From the NCBI GenBank assembly GCA_947631275.1, contig CANRKR010000001.1, positions 1 through 64,000 on the forward strand: a stretch of 64,000 nucleotides of DNA, written 5' to 3'. Source of the stretch: an uncultured Akkermansia sp. Lineage in GTDB: Bacteria > Verrucomicrobiota > Verrucomicrobiia > Verrucomicrobiales > Akkermansiaceae. The translations under genes and the position numbers were made by a program. Under the pieces are notes generated by a model. The model worked only from the letters and a program-made list of their open reading frames with translations. It was not told the origin of the DNA and searched no databases. Position 1 is the stretch's first letter, and each line of letters opens with the position of its first letter. Shown here one piece after another: positions 1 to 7,696 of the stretch.

Positions 1-102
1 TTAATATACCCTGCAACGAACCAACTGGCACCTTTTTTGTGCCTGCGTCGTGTTGCATTTAATTTTGCAATGCACATCATGTAATTGCTCCGTCGTTTCT
101 CC

Positions 103-131
103 TTGCAACACGATGGGCTGACGGCTATAAT
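103..131 (+). promoter_or_regulatory. Promoter of the dynamin-like GTPase gene
   Basis: TTGCAA at 103-108 and a perfect TATAAT at 126-131 are separated by 17 bp. The ATG at 139 lies 7 nt after the -10 box, so the transcript should begin at or next to the start codon. The -10 box overlaps the ATG at 130 and lies downstream of the TTG at 85 used by the ORF track, which argues against both as starts. Confidence 0.7.
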
Positions 132-138
132 GGCGCGC

Positions 139-2040
139 ATGACAGAGGAGCAACTGACCACACTCTGCCGCAATGCGCGCAGTTATGCCGAAAAAATTGA
201 AGCGCACACTCAGGGTAGCCCGGATTTGCGAGCACAACTCACACGAGGGAGCCGGGAAATCCGGCGCAGCTTGGCGCGTTTTGATTCCAAGCTGTTGCTC
301 ATGGCAACCATCGGCTCGGTGAAAAGCGGTAAATCCACGCTCACAAACTGCCTGTCACGCCGCAACCTGTGCGCCACAAAGCTTGGACTGGAGACAACGC
401 GTCTTCCAATGATCATCCTGGCGAGTGACGACGGCACGGAGCGCATTGAACTCTTCTCCCCGCTGGCAGCTGATTCATTGAGTGAAAAGGAACTTTTTGA
501 ACTTGTCATCGACTACCTGCGCCACATCGCCCCGCCGGAATTCCACGAGAAAATCGCTGTGGATCGCCGCAATATCACCCGCGAAAATCTGGATGCGTGG
601 GCTCGCGGACAAACCAGTGCCAGCTGTGCCGCCATCTTCCTCGTAGAACCCGATGCCCGCCTGCTGCAAGCGGGTATCGGCATCATCGACATGCCCGGTA
701 TGGATGGTCTCACCTCCAACTGGCACGATGAAGAACTGCACGAGTGGATGAATGAAAACGCGGATTATTTCCTGCTGGTGCAAAGTTCCTTTGCTGCGCT
801 CACGCCAGACACGCGCGACTACCTGCGCAGTGCCACGGAACGTTCCAAACGTCCCATCCGCGTCGTCCAAAACCGCATTGAAGCCCAATTCTGGCTTACC
901 CCATCCGCACAGGAGGAGCAGCAAATCACCCAACAAATTGCCACCCAAAAACAGCTCGGCGACTTTATCCGCAAGGTCATCCCCGGCAGCTGGGTGAATG
1001 CCGGTCTCGCCTGGTGGCAGCAGGAAAGTAAACTCTCCCCTCAACAAGACTCCACCCCGGAAAGCGATGCCACTCCCTCCTGTCGCCAGTCGAACCTCAC
1101 GATGCTTGAAGAAGAGGTGCTCTCCGACCTCAGCCATCCTGAAGCCACTCTGCGCCGCAACTGTGCGGATTACTTACTCAAGACACTGGAAGGTTTTGAT
1201 GAGCGTCTCAAAACCTTCAGCGCTGCCTCCCGCGCACATATCTCACACGTGCATGAAATCCAGACCTCTATCCACCGTCTCATGGATGAAGCACGCCTGC
1301 GTGAGGCTATTGAAAGCAACAATTTGCGAGAAGGGCGCCAACGCTGCGGCTACCTCGCCGACCGCGCCCGTCAAGCTCTTTTCACCCGTCTGGATTCCAT
1401 TCTCGATATGGCAGTGGACGGCTATTTCCCCACCGAATGGATGGAACGCGACATGCTTGCTCAGGAACTCAACCGCATCCGAGCCAAAGTGGAGAACGAC
1501 CTCGGCGACCTCTCTGCCGAGCAGGAAACCCACGTACTCTCTCCCGCAAAAATTTGTGAGCTCACTGACCTAGAACGCGAAAAAATAGCTGAATGCGCTC
1601 GTATTCTTGACCGCCGCCGTGCGGAAGAAATTGAAAAGGACTATGTGCGCGCAGTTCTTGCAGCGTGGCAGCACGTGCCGCTGGATTGCAGTCCTATCGC
1701 ACTAGGAGCGCTGAAGGAAACGACGTTCCTTGGCATGATCAACCGTTCCTGCAGCTACAACCGAACCGCTCCGGAGTGGCGCCGCAACGGACGTGAAAAC
1801 ATAGCCAACCGTCTTGAAACATGGAAAGTGCAAGTCGGTGAAGCTCTGGATATGTTTGTCTCCCGCCGCATCGCTGCACTCAGCAAGTGCCTCACCCATG
1901 AGCTGGAATCTTTTGAACTTTCTGAGCAGGTCGGACGCAGCATCAATGAAGCCGAGTCAGATATTGAACACATCACAATCCTGCGTAAGGATCTCTCTCC
2001 TATCCTCCTCTCCGCCCGCCGACTCAAGGCTCTGCAATGA
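139..2040 (+). CDS. Dynamin-family (LeoA/BDLP-like) GTPase
   Basis: Predicted large cytosolic GTPase of about 633 residues. The P-loop GSVKSGKS lies near residue 59-66 and the G3 motif DMPG near 184; a long helical, charge-rich C-terminal half follows, as in bacterial dynamin-like proteins. The G4 position reads NRIE rather than the usual NKxD, so nucleotide specificity may be relaxed. I start at ATG 139 because the promoter -10 box overlaps the upstream candidates. The stop is 1 nt before the ATG of the methyltransferase gene, so the two are almost certainly cotranscribed. Bacterial dynamins remodel membranes and some occur in phage-defence loci; a role next to a modification enzyme is inference. 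The family call rests on the GTPase motifs and size. Confidence 0.75.
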   Translation: MTEEQLTTLCRNARSYAEKIEAHTQGSPDLRAQLTRGSREIRRSLARFDSKLLLMATIGSVKSGKSTLTNCLSRRNLCATKLGLETTRLPMIILASDDGTERIELFSPLAADSLSEKELFELVIDYLRHIAPPEFHEKIAVDRRNITRENLDAWARGQTSASCAAIFLVEPDARLLQAGIGIIDMPGMDGLTSNWHDEELHEWMNENADYFLLVQSSFAALTPDTRDYLRSATERSKRPIRVVQNRIEAQFWLTPSAQEEQQITQQIATQKQLGDFIRKVIPGSWVNAGLAWWQQESKLSPQQDSTPESDATPSCRQSNLTMLEEEVLSDLSHPEATLRRNCADYLLKTLEGFDERLKTFSAASRAHISHVHEIQTSIHRLMDEARLREAIESNNLREGRQRCGYLADRARQALFTRLDSILDMAVDGYFPTEWMERDMLAQELNRIRAKVENDLGDLSAEQETHVLSPAKICELTDLEREKIAECARILDRRRAEEIEKDYVRAVLAAWQHVPLDCSPIALGALKETTFLGMINRSCSYNRTAPEWRRNGRENIANRLETWKVQVGEALDMFVSRRIAALSKCLTHELESFELSEQVGRSINEAESDIEHITILRKDLSPILLSARRLKALQ

Positions 2041-2041
2041 A

Positions 2042-4926
2042 ATGCTCCCCCGCATCAACAAATCTGTTGTATCGCAAAATATTGAGAATGAGCTGATAGC
2101 AGCCCCCCCCCGCAAACACAACCGACTCGTTATCAATATATTGCGCATAACAGAACGAGGGACTCAGCTCGACGATTTGTCAAAAAATGGCAAAATGCTC
2201 CCGGCGGCGGAAAACAGGAGACATTGAGGTTTTGGCTCGAACTGTTACACACGGTGTATGGAGTACGGAATCCTATGGATGTGGTGCGCTTTGAAGAGCG
2301 CGTGAAGGTAAACGGTGCCACCTGCTTTATCAGCGCCCACCTGCCGGACACTCGCGTCATCATCGAACAGAGGGGCACGGACGTTGCGCTGAATGCTCCG
2401 CAAATGCAGTCCAGTAGACGTATGCTTACGCCCTACGAACAGGCCAAACAGTACTCGGACAATTTGCCGTTGGAAATGCATGCGCGCTGGATTGTGACCT
2501 GCAACTTCCGCGAGTGGCGCATCCATGATATGAATAGCGTCGCTCCTGCCACCCCAGTGAGCGTCATCGCCCTTGCCGAGTTACCCGAACAGTGGCATTT
2601 GTTACGCTTCCTTGTGGACACGCAAAGCTCCCGCGTCGAACGTGAAAAACGAGCCTCTATGCAGGCAGGCGAGCTCATCGGTCGCATCTACAACACCTTG
2701 CTTTCTCGTTGTCCGAACCCGAGTGATGCTACCGTCATGCAGAAGCTAAACAGATTTTGCGTGCGTCTCGTTTTCTGCTTCTACGCAGATGATGCCGGAC
2801 TTTTCGTCAAAGATCAATTCCTTCAATACATCTCTACTGTGGTCGTCCCCGACGCCGTACGCGAGCGCATCATGAAGCTTTTCCGCGCTCTCAGTCTACC
2901 CCCGGAAAAACGCGATCCTTTCGATGACGAGCTGCTTGCTTTCCCTTATGTGAATGGAGGGCTCTTTTCGGAAAACGATGAAGATTACATCCCCAGGCTG
3001 GATGAAGAAGCGTGTGCCCTCATCCGCCGTGAGACCGGCACCTGTTTTAACTGGAGCAATATTTCACCCACCATCCTCAGCGGGCTTTTTGAAAGTACGC
3101 TTAACCCCGAAGCGCGACACCAAGGCGGCATGCACTACACGAGTGTGGAGAATATTCATAGAGTCATCGACCCTCTCTTCCTAGATGCCCTCAAGGAGGA
3201 GCTTCGCAACATCGTAGAATCACGCCGAAACTCAACTACCACTCGCACCCGCAAGCTGGAAAGCTTCCACGCCAAACTCGCCTCACTCTCCTTTCTCGAC
3301 CCCGCTTGCGGTTCCGGCAATTTTCTCACCGAGACTTACATTTCCCTGCGGCGTCTGGAAAATGAAGTCTTGCGCTACCTCTCCAACGGGCAGGACAGCT
3401 TCGACGGCGAGTTCGCCCGTGTAAAGGTTTCCCTACAACAGTTCTTCGGCATTGAGACCAACGACTTCGCCGTATCTGTTGCAAAAGCCGCTCTCTGGAT
3501 TGCCTCTGCCCAAATGTGGAGGGAAACCAAGGAATTATCTACACAGGATGTCTCCGATTTTCTGCCACTTGAAAACTATGACAACATACGCGAAGGGGAC
3601 GCTCTCCGGTTCGACTGGCTTGGCAATATTCCCACTCGCCACGTAGACTTCATTATAGGCAATCCGCCGTTCGTGGGAGCACGCTATATGAGCAAAGAGC
3701 AAAAGACGGGGTTATTGCAAGTCTGCAAGGATATTCACGGTGCCGGAGATTTGGATTATGTTTCAGCGTGGTTTGTCAAGGCAGCGGAAATCATGCAGCG
3801 AGACCCGGCTACACGTACCTCCTTCGTAGCGACCAACTCCATCACGCAGGGGCAAACAGTAGCTCTTCTCTGGCGGCATATTCTTCAGGAATGCGGCATG
3901 AAAATCAATTTCGCTTATCGCACATTCAAATGGGCGAATAAGACCAGGAACATGGCTTCAGTTCACTGCGTCATTGTCGGATTCAGTGGGAAGAAAACAC
4001 CCTGCCGTCTGTTTGATGAGCAAGGAGTAGAACATAGCGTTTCACACCTCAATGGCTATTTGATAGACGGAGAAGACGTCTTTATTGCGAACCGAATCAG
4101 CCCCATTTGTGACGTTCCGAGAATGGGAAGCGGCAACAAGCCTATTGATGGAGGCTATTACCTCTTTACCCCAGAAGAAAAGGAAGAATTTTTGGAGGAG
4201 GAGCCGGGAGCGGCTCCGTTTTTTCATCCGTGGATGGGAGCAGAAGAACTCATCAACGGGAAAAAGCGTTTTTGCCTGTGGCTTGGGGATGCCACGCCAC
4301 ACGTTCTGCGTTCCCTGCCTCACTGCATGGAACGCATGGAAAAAGTGCGTGCTTACCGTGCAGCGAGCAAAAGCGCACCGACAAGGAAAATTGCAAACAC
4401 ACCCTACCGCTTCCACGTGGAGAATATACCGAAGCGAACGTATCTTGTCCTTCCCGTCACTTCGTCCGAGCGACGAGAGTATCTTCCCATTGCATTCTTA
4501 GGAGGAGGAACAATCGCGAGCAATCTTCTGTTACTCATCCCCGATGCCACACTCTACCATTTCGGAGTTCTCACGTCTGCCATGCACATGGCCTGGATAC
4601 GGACGGTTGTTTGCAGATTGAAAAGCGACTATCGCTACTCCAACAAAGTTGCCTACAACAATTTCCCCTGGGCAAGGCCTACGGACACGCAGCGCGCGAG
4701 AATAGAAACCTGCGCACAAGCGGTTCTGAACACTCGGGCAAAGTACCCCGAGAGCACACTGGCAGACCTCTATGACCGAGATTCTATGCCCGACGAATTG
4801 CTGAAAGCACACCGCGCCTTGGACGAGGCGGTAGATGACACTTACGGGAAGAAGTTCAACAATGATTCCGATCGCATCACGCATCTCTTCGCGCTCTACC
4901 TGGAGTTGACAGGGGAAAGGAAATAA
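2042..4926 (+). CDS. MmeI/type IIL-like DNA methyltransferase, phase-variable, frame OFF in this sequence
   Basis: SAM-dependent adenine DNA methyltransferase of the MmeI-like class. Motif I DPACGSGNF and catalytic motif IV NPPF lie near residues 358 and 479 of the 900-aa track ORF; target-recognition sequence follows. The track begins at TTG 2224, but the same frame continues upstream with family-like sequence (FVKKWQNAP, then ETLRFWLELL) and has no ATG, GTG or TTG. The ATG at 2042, 1 nt after the GTPase stop, enters a C9 tract at 2103-2111 and, as sequenced, ends after 61 codons at 2227. One extra C joins it exactly to the methyltransferase frame (961 aa). Homologues carry a nuclease motif D...ExK near the N-terminus; here the D aligns with Ser and the Lys with Arg (IEQR), so cleavage activity is probably lost. 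TTG 2224 with AGGAG just upstream could still give an N-truncated protein. Confidence 0.8.
2103..2111 (+). repeat. C9 homopolymer tract (contingency locus)
   Basis: Nine consecutive C between AG and GCAAAC. It joins the ATG-2042 reading frame to the methyltransferase frame only if one C is gained, or two lost. Such tracts are classic slipped-strand sites in phase-variable methyltransferase genes. Confidence 0.8.
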
Positions 4927-5024
4927 CGTCGGGATTAGAACGTCCAACTTATCCATCGCGTATCGGCAGTATTATGAAAGAGGATAGGATATTCAACTCA
5001 TTTAAACATATTTTGTTAGATAGA

Positions 5025-5057
5025 GAAAAGAGCCGCCCATTCCGGACGGCTCTTTTC
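5025..5057. terminator. Bidirectional rho-independent terminator
   Basis: An 11-bp perfect stem, GAAAAGAGCCG paired with CGGCTCTTTTC, encloses a short loop and is flanked by A and T runs on both sides. It lies between the convergent methyltransferase and integrase genes and suits both. Confidence 0.85.
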
Positions 5058-5079
5058 GAATAGATGTGGTGCTCTGTCC

Positions 5080-6102
5080 TTAACACCATTCCCGAGGCGA
5101 CCAGAAAAGCCGCGCGTGCTCCCTCGTGATGCCCCTCATATTCAGATAGCGCGTACGCAGCAAATGCGACGTCGAATGGCCCATCTCTATCTGCAACTGC
5201 GACAGATCTCGGAAATGCTTCAGATGGTAGCTTGCAAAGGTGTGCCTCAACACATCTTGTTGCCACTCAGACATCCCGGCATCCCGCCTCAGCTTCTGCC
5301 ATTTGTGATTCCAATTCTCCGGACAAATATCTCCCTGACGTCCCTTGCCGCCGCACACCTTCACCAACCACCGTTCCAGTACAGGTTGCAATGTTATGCA
5401 CCTCGCCCCTCCCGTCTTGCTGTGCCTCGCAGGCAACAGAATGTCCCCCTCTTCCCAGTTGATATCCTCCCATTGTATCCTCTGCGCCTCTGTCGGGCGT
5501 ATTCCCGCCCACAGCATTAGTCCCAACACAGGGGCCAGACTCCGATGGTTCGATTCCTGCACCGCACCCAGAAGCTTCCCTATCTCTTCCCATGGTAGTG
5601 CCTCTATTTCCGTTTCCCTCAAACGCATCTTCGGGATCGCCTTTATTGGGTTACCTTTGCACCACCCATGCCTCTCTCCGCACGCAAAAACGGAATGCAG
5701 CACCGTGCGACCCTTATTGAATTGTCGCGGCGTCGGGAAAAGAGCGGAAAGAACTCCCTGACATTCGCTCGGCTTAATGCTCCGCAACGGTTTGCTTGCT
5801 ATGCGTGTCTGACTCTGCAAAATGCGCTTGCTCACATAGTGCAACTCACGACGCGTGCTCGGTCGCCGCCCTTCCCTCTCACGCAGCGAAACTTCCACAG
5901 CCTCGCGTAACGTGACAGTCTGCTCCTCCTCCTTCACGGCACGGTCCCCTTCCTCTATAATCTTTCGACAATAGTTGAGCCGTGACACTCCTTTCTTGCT
6001 TTTGGGACATCGTTCCAACAATTCTCGAGAGAGTCTCACTGCATCTTCTAATGTAATGCCCATTGAATAAATCCATTTGTGGTCTTCATTTTTTATTATC
6101 AT
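5080..6102 (-). CDS. Tyrosine recombinase / phage-type integrase
   Basis: A 340-residue site-specific recombinase acting on DNA through a 3'-phosphotyrosine intermediate. An N-terminal SAM-like core-binding region is followed by the catalytic domain: the first Arg in GIRPTEAQ, a beta-hairpin Lys in SKTGG, the second Arg in LRHTFASYHL, His in MGHSTS and the Tyr nucleophile in RTRYLN. The usual His three residues before the second Arg is Asp here, as can occur in subfamilies. The FASYHL style is common in integrases of Planctomycetes and Verrucomicrobia (family knowledge). No phage structural genes or excisionase are nearby, so it may be an element remnant or a solitary invertase. Whether it acts on the invertible segment at 55.1 kb cannot be judged from sequence. 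Start at ATG 6102; ATG 6063 is an alternative. Confidence 0.9.
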   Translation of the reverse strand: MIIKNEDHKWIYSMGITLEDAVRLSRELLERCPKSKKGVSRLNYCRKIIEEGDRAVKEEEQTVTLREAVEVSLREREGRRPSTRRELHYVSKRILQSQTRIASKPLRSIKPSECQGVLSALFPTPRQFNKGRTVLHSVFACGERHGWCKGNPIKAIPKMRLRETEIEALPWEEIGKLLGAVQESNHRSLAPVLGLMLWAGIRPTEAQRIQWEDINWEEGDILLPARHSKTGGARCITLQPVLERWLVKVCGGKGRQGDICPENWNHKWQKLRRDAGMSEWQQDVLRHTFASYHLKHFRDLSQLQIEMGHSTSHLLRTRYLNMRGITREHARLFWSPREWC

Positions 6103-6111
6103 AATTTAAGC

Positions 6112-6135
6112 CCGGGTTGATTACCGGGTCGATTA
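6112..6135. repeat. Tandem 12-bp repeat upstream of the integrase gene
   Basis: CCGGGTTGATTA is followed at once by CCGGGTCGATTA (one mismatch), starting 10 bp from the integrase start codon. It could be an autoregulatory operator or recombinase arm site; the function is inferred only from position. Confidence 0.5.
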
Positions 6136-6267
6136 ATCTACGATTTGCTCTTCGACGCGTCAAACATAGAAAAACTTTCAATTCTCCATACCTGTCTAAA
6201 AATCCCGAAATCCGCCAGGCAACCGTCTCAAAAAAGGCAACCCACAAACTCCCCAGAAAGAGGTCGA

Positions 6268-6296
6268 TTGCCTGTCTCCGATTATTTGGTTATAAT
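6268..6296 (+). promoter_or_regulatory. Orphan sigma-70-type promoter in a 514-nt gene-free stretch
   Basis: TTGCCT at 6268-6273 and TATAAT at 6291-6296 are separated by 17 bp, as good as the promoters of the core genes here. No convincing ORF follows: an ATG at 6302 gives only four codons. It may drive a small RNA or a tiny leader. The rest of 6103-6575 is AT-rich, with no gene, tRNA or clear hairpin that I can recognise. A 12-bp direct repeat, TTGGTTATAATT / TTGGTTATGATT, at 6286 and 6307 has 21-bp phasing. Confidence 0.45.
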
Positions 6297-6575
6297 TTGC
6301 TATGCATTGGTTATGATTTTAATACATTTTTCAAAAAGAAATCCATAGACAAAATCAAACCTTAACAACTTACATTCAATATCAAAAAAAATACAAATTT
6401 GTCAGTAAGGCGAGGCACGAATATCCTGAGGTTGAACAACAATCCCACAGTATCGTTGCAGCGGTGAGAAAATGTACGTGATAACAAAGGGGAGAGCGGG
6501 ATGGGCGTGTCGGGGTCCTTTTTTGAGAATATACGTACTGACCGTACCATATAGGGGAGTAATCCGAATTCCGAC

Positions 6576-6604
6576 TTGCTATTTATGGTCTGCGCGAGTA
6601 TAAT
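6576..6604 (+). promoter_or_regulatory. purM promoter
   Basis: TTGCTA at 6576-6581, 17-bp spacer, TATAAT at 6599-6604. The ATG at 6617 leaves a leader of about 5 nt and no room for a ribosome-binding site. Confidence 0.75.
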
Positions 6605-6616
6605 GCGCGCGGTTCC

Positions 6617-7636
6617 ATGCCTTACCCTTCTTCACCTATGTCCGGAAATCTTACTTACAGAGAATCAGGCGTTGACACAATTGAGGCGCAATCCTTTGTT
6701 TACAGCATCAGCTCACATGTCAAGCGCACCCAAAAGAACCGTCAACTCTACAATGCCTTCGGTCTCTTCGCCGCGGCATACGACCTGTCCTCCTACAAAG
6801 AACCTGTGATCGTAACGGGGACGGACGGAGTGGGGACCAAAACCGAACTGCTCTTTGAACAAGACATGCCGGAGACGGCGGGCAAAGATCTGGTGGCGAT
6901 GAATGTAAACGACATCCTGACGACGGGCGGTGATCCCCTGCTTTTTCTGGACTATCTGGGCATCTCAAACCTCAAAACCGAGACGCCGCGCATCACTCGA
7001 TTGGTATCCGGCATGTGCGATTATTTGGAGAGCTGCAACTGCATCTTGGCCGGCGGGGAAACGGCTGAGATGCCCGGGGTAGTACCGGAAAATCTCGTGG
7101 AACTGGCCGGTTTCTGCATCGGCTGCGTGGAGAAGAGCGCGATGATTGATCCCTCGCGAGTGACGGTGGGAGATGTCCTCGTAGGTTTCAGCAGCGATGG
7201 CTTCCACGCCAACGGATGGAGCCTCATCCGCCGTATTCTCGCGCAGCAACCGGGACTTCTCACGCGGGAGGAACTGTGCAGCGCCCTCGCTCCCACACGC
7301 CTCTATCACGACATTGTGCGGGATCTACGTGCACGTGGCATCGTGCCCAAGGCATATGCCCATATCACCGGCGGAGGGCTGCCGGAGAATCTGGAGCGAT
7401 TCCTCGGCGAAAAGGGAGCGGATCTCACTATCCCGTACTGGCAAAACGACGTCGCGCAAAAGGTGCTACAATTCGTGGATACTGAAGATCGCTTTCACAC
7501 ATTCAACATGGGCATCGGCTGGGTCACCATCGTCTCGCCGGATCAGGTGGATGCCATCCTCACCGCCGGGTCCGGTGGCTGCGTCATCGGGCAGATCCGA
7601 GAAGGACGTGGCGTCCACGTGAGCGTCGCCAGGTAA
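6617..7636 (+). CDS. purM: Phosphoribosylformylglycinamidine cyclo-ligase (AIR synthetase)
   Basis: Cytosolic purine-synthesis enzyme that closes FGAM to AIR using ATP. The 339 residues match the family length. Diagnostic segments run in order: TGTDGVGTK, NVNDILTTGG, the LAGGETAEMPG block, SSDGFHANGWSL and AHITGGGLPEN. It is followed 60 nt later by the purF-like gene, so the two probably form a purine pair. The strong promoter 12 nt before the ATG suggests near-leaderless translation. ATG 6638 is an alternative start nearer the usual family N-terminus. Confidence 0.95.
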   Translation: MPYPSSPMSGNLTYRESGVDTIEAQSFVYSISSHVKRTQKNRQLYNAFGLFAAAYDLSSYKEPVIVTGTDGVGTKTELLFEQDMPETAGKDLVAMNVNDILTTGGDPLLFLDYLGISNLKTETPRITRLVSGMCDYLESCNCILAGGETAEMPGVVPENLVELAGFCIGCVEKSAMIDPSRVTVGDVLVGFSSDGFHANGWSLIRRILAQQPGLLTREELCSALAPTRLYHDIVRDLRARGIVPKAYAHITGGGLPENLERFLGEKGADLTIPYWQNDVAQKVLQFVDTEDRFHTFNMGIGWVTIVSPDQVDAILTAGSGGCVIGQIREGRGVHVSVAR

Positions 7637-7696
7637 TTTTCATCAGATTTCGCTGTTTTTACCACCTCCTGCATCATCAGATTTCTCTCCTGCTCC

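Noticed and set aside
85-138. ORF-track start TTG 85 (and ATG 130) for the GTPase
   Set aside because: The promoter -10 box TATAAT occupies 126-131, so transcription should begin near 139; neither codon would be on the mRNA.
5551-5565. tRNA T-loop-like GGTTCGATTCC
   Set aside because: It lies inside the integrase coding sequence and no matching D-arm, anticodon arm or acceptor stem surrounds it. No tRNA was found in the window.
6117-6365. Overlapping 82-aa and 67-aa ORFs in the gap before purM
   Set aside because: AT-rich, no domain, no promoter at their starts; the good promoter at 6268 lies inside them.
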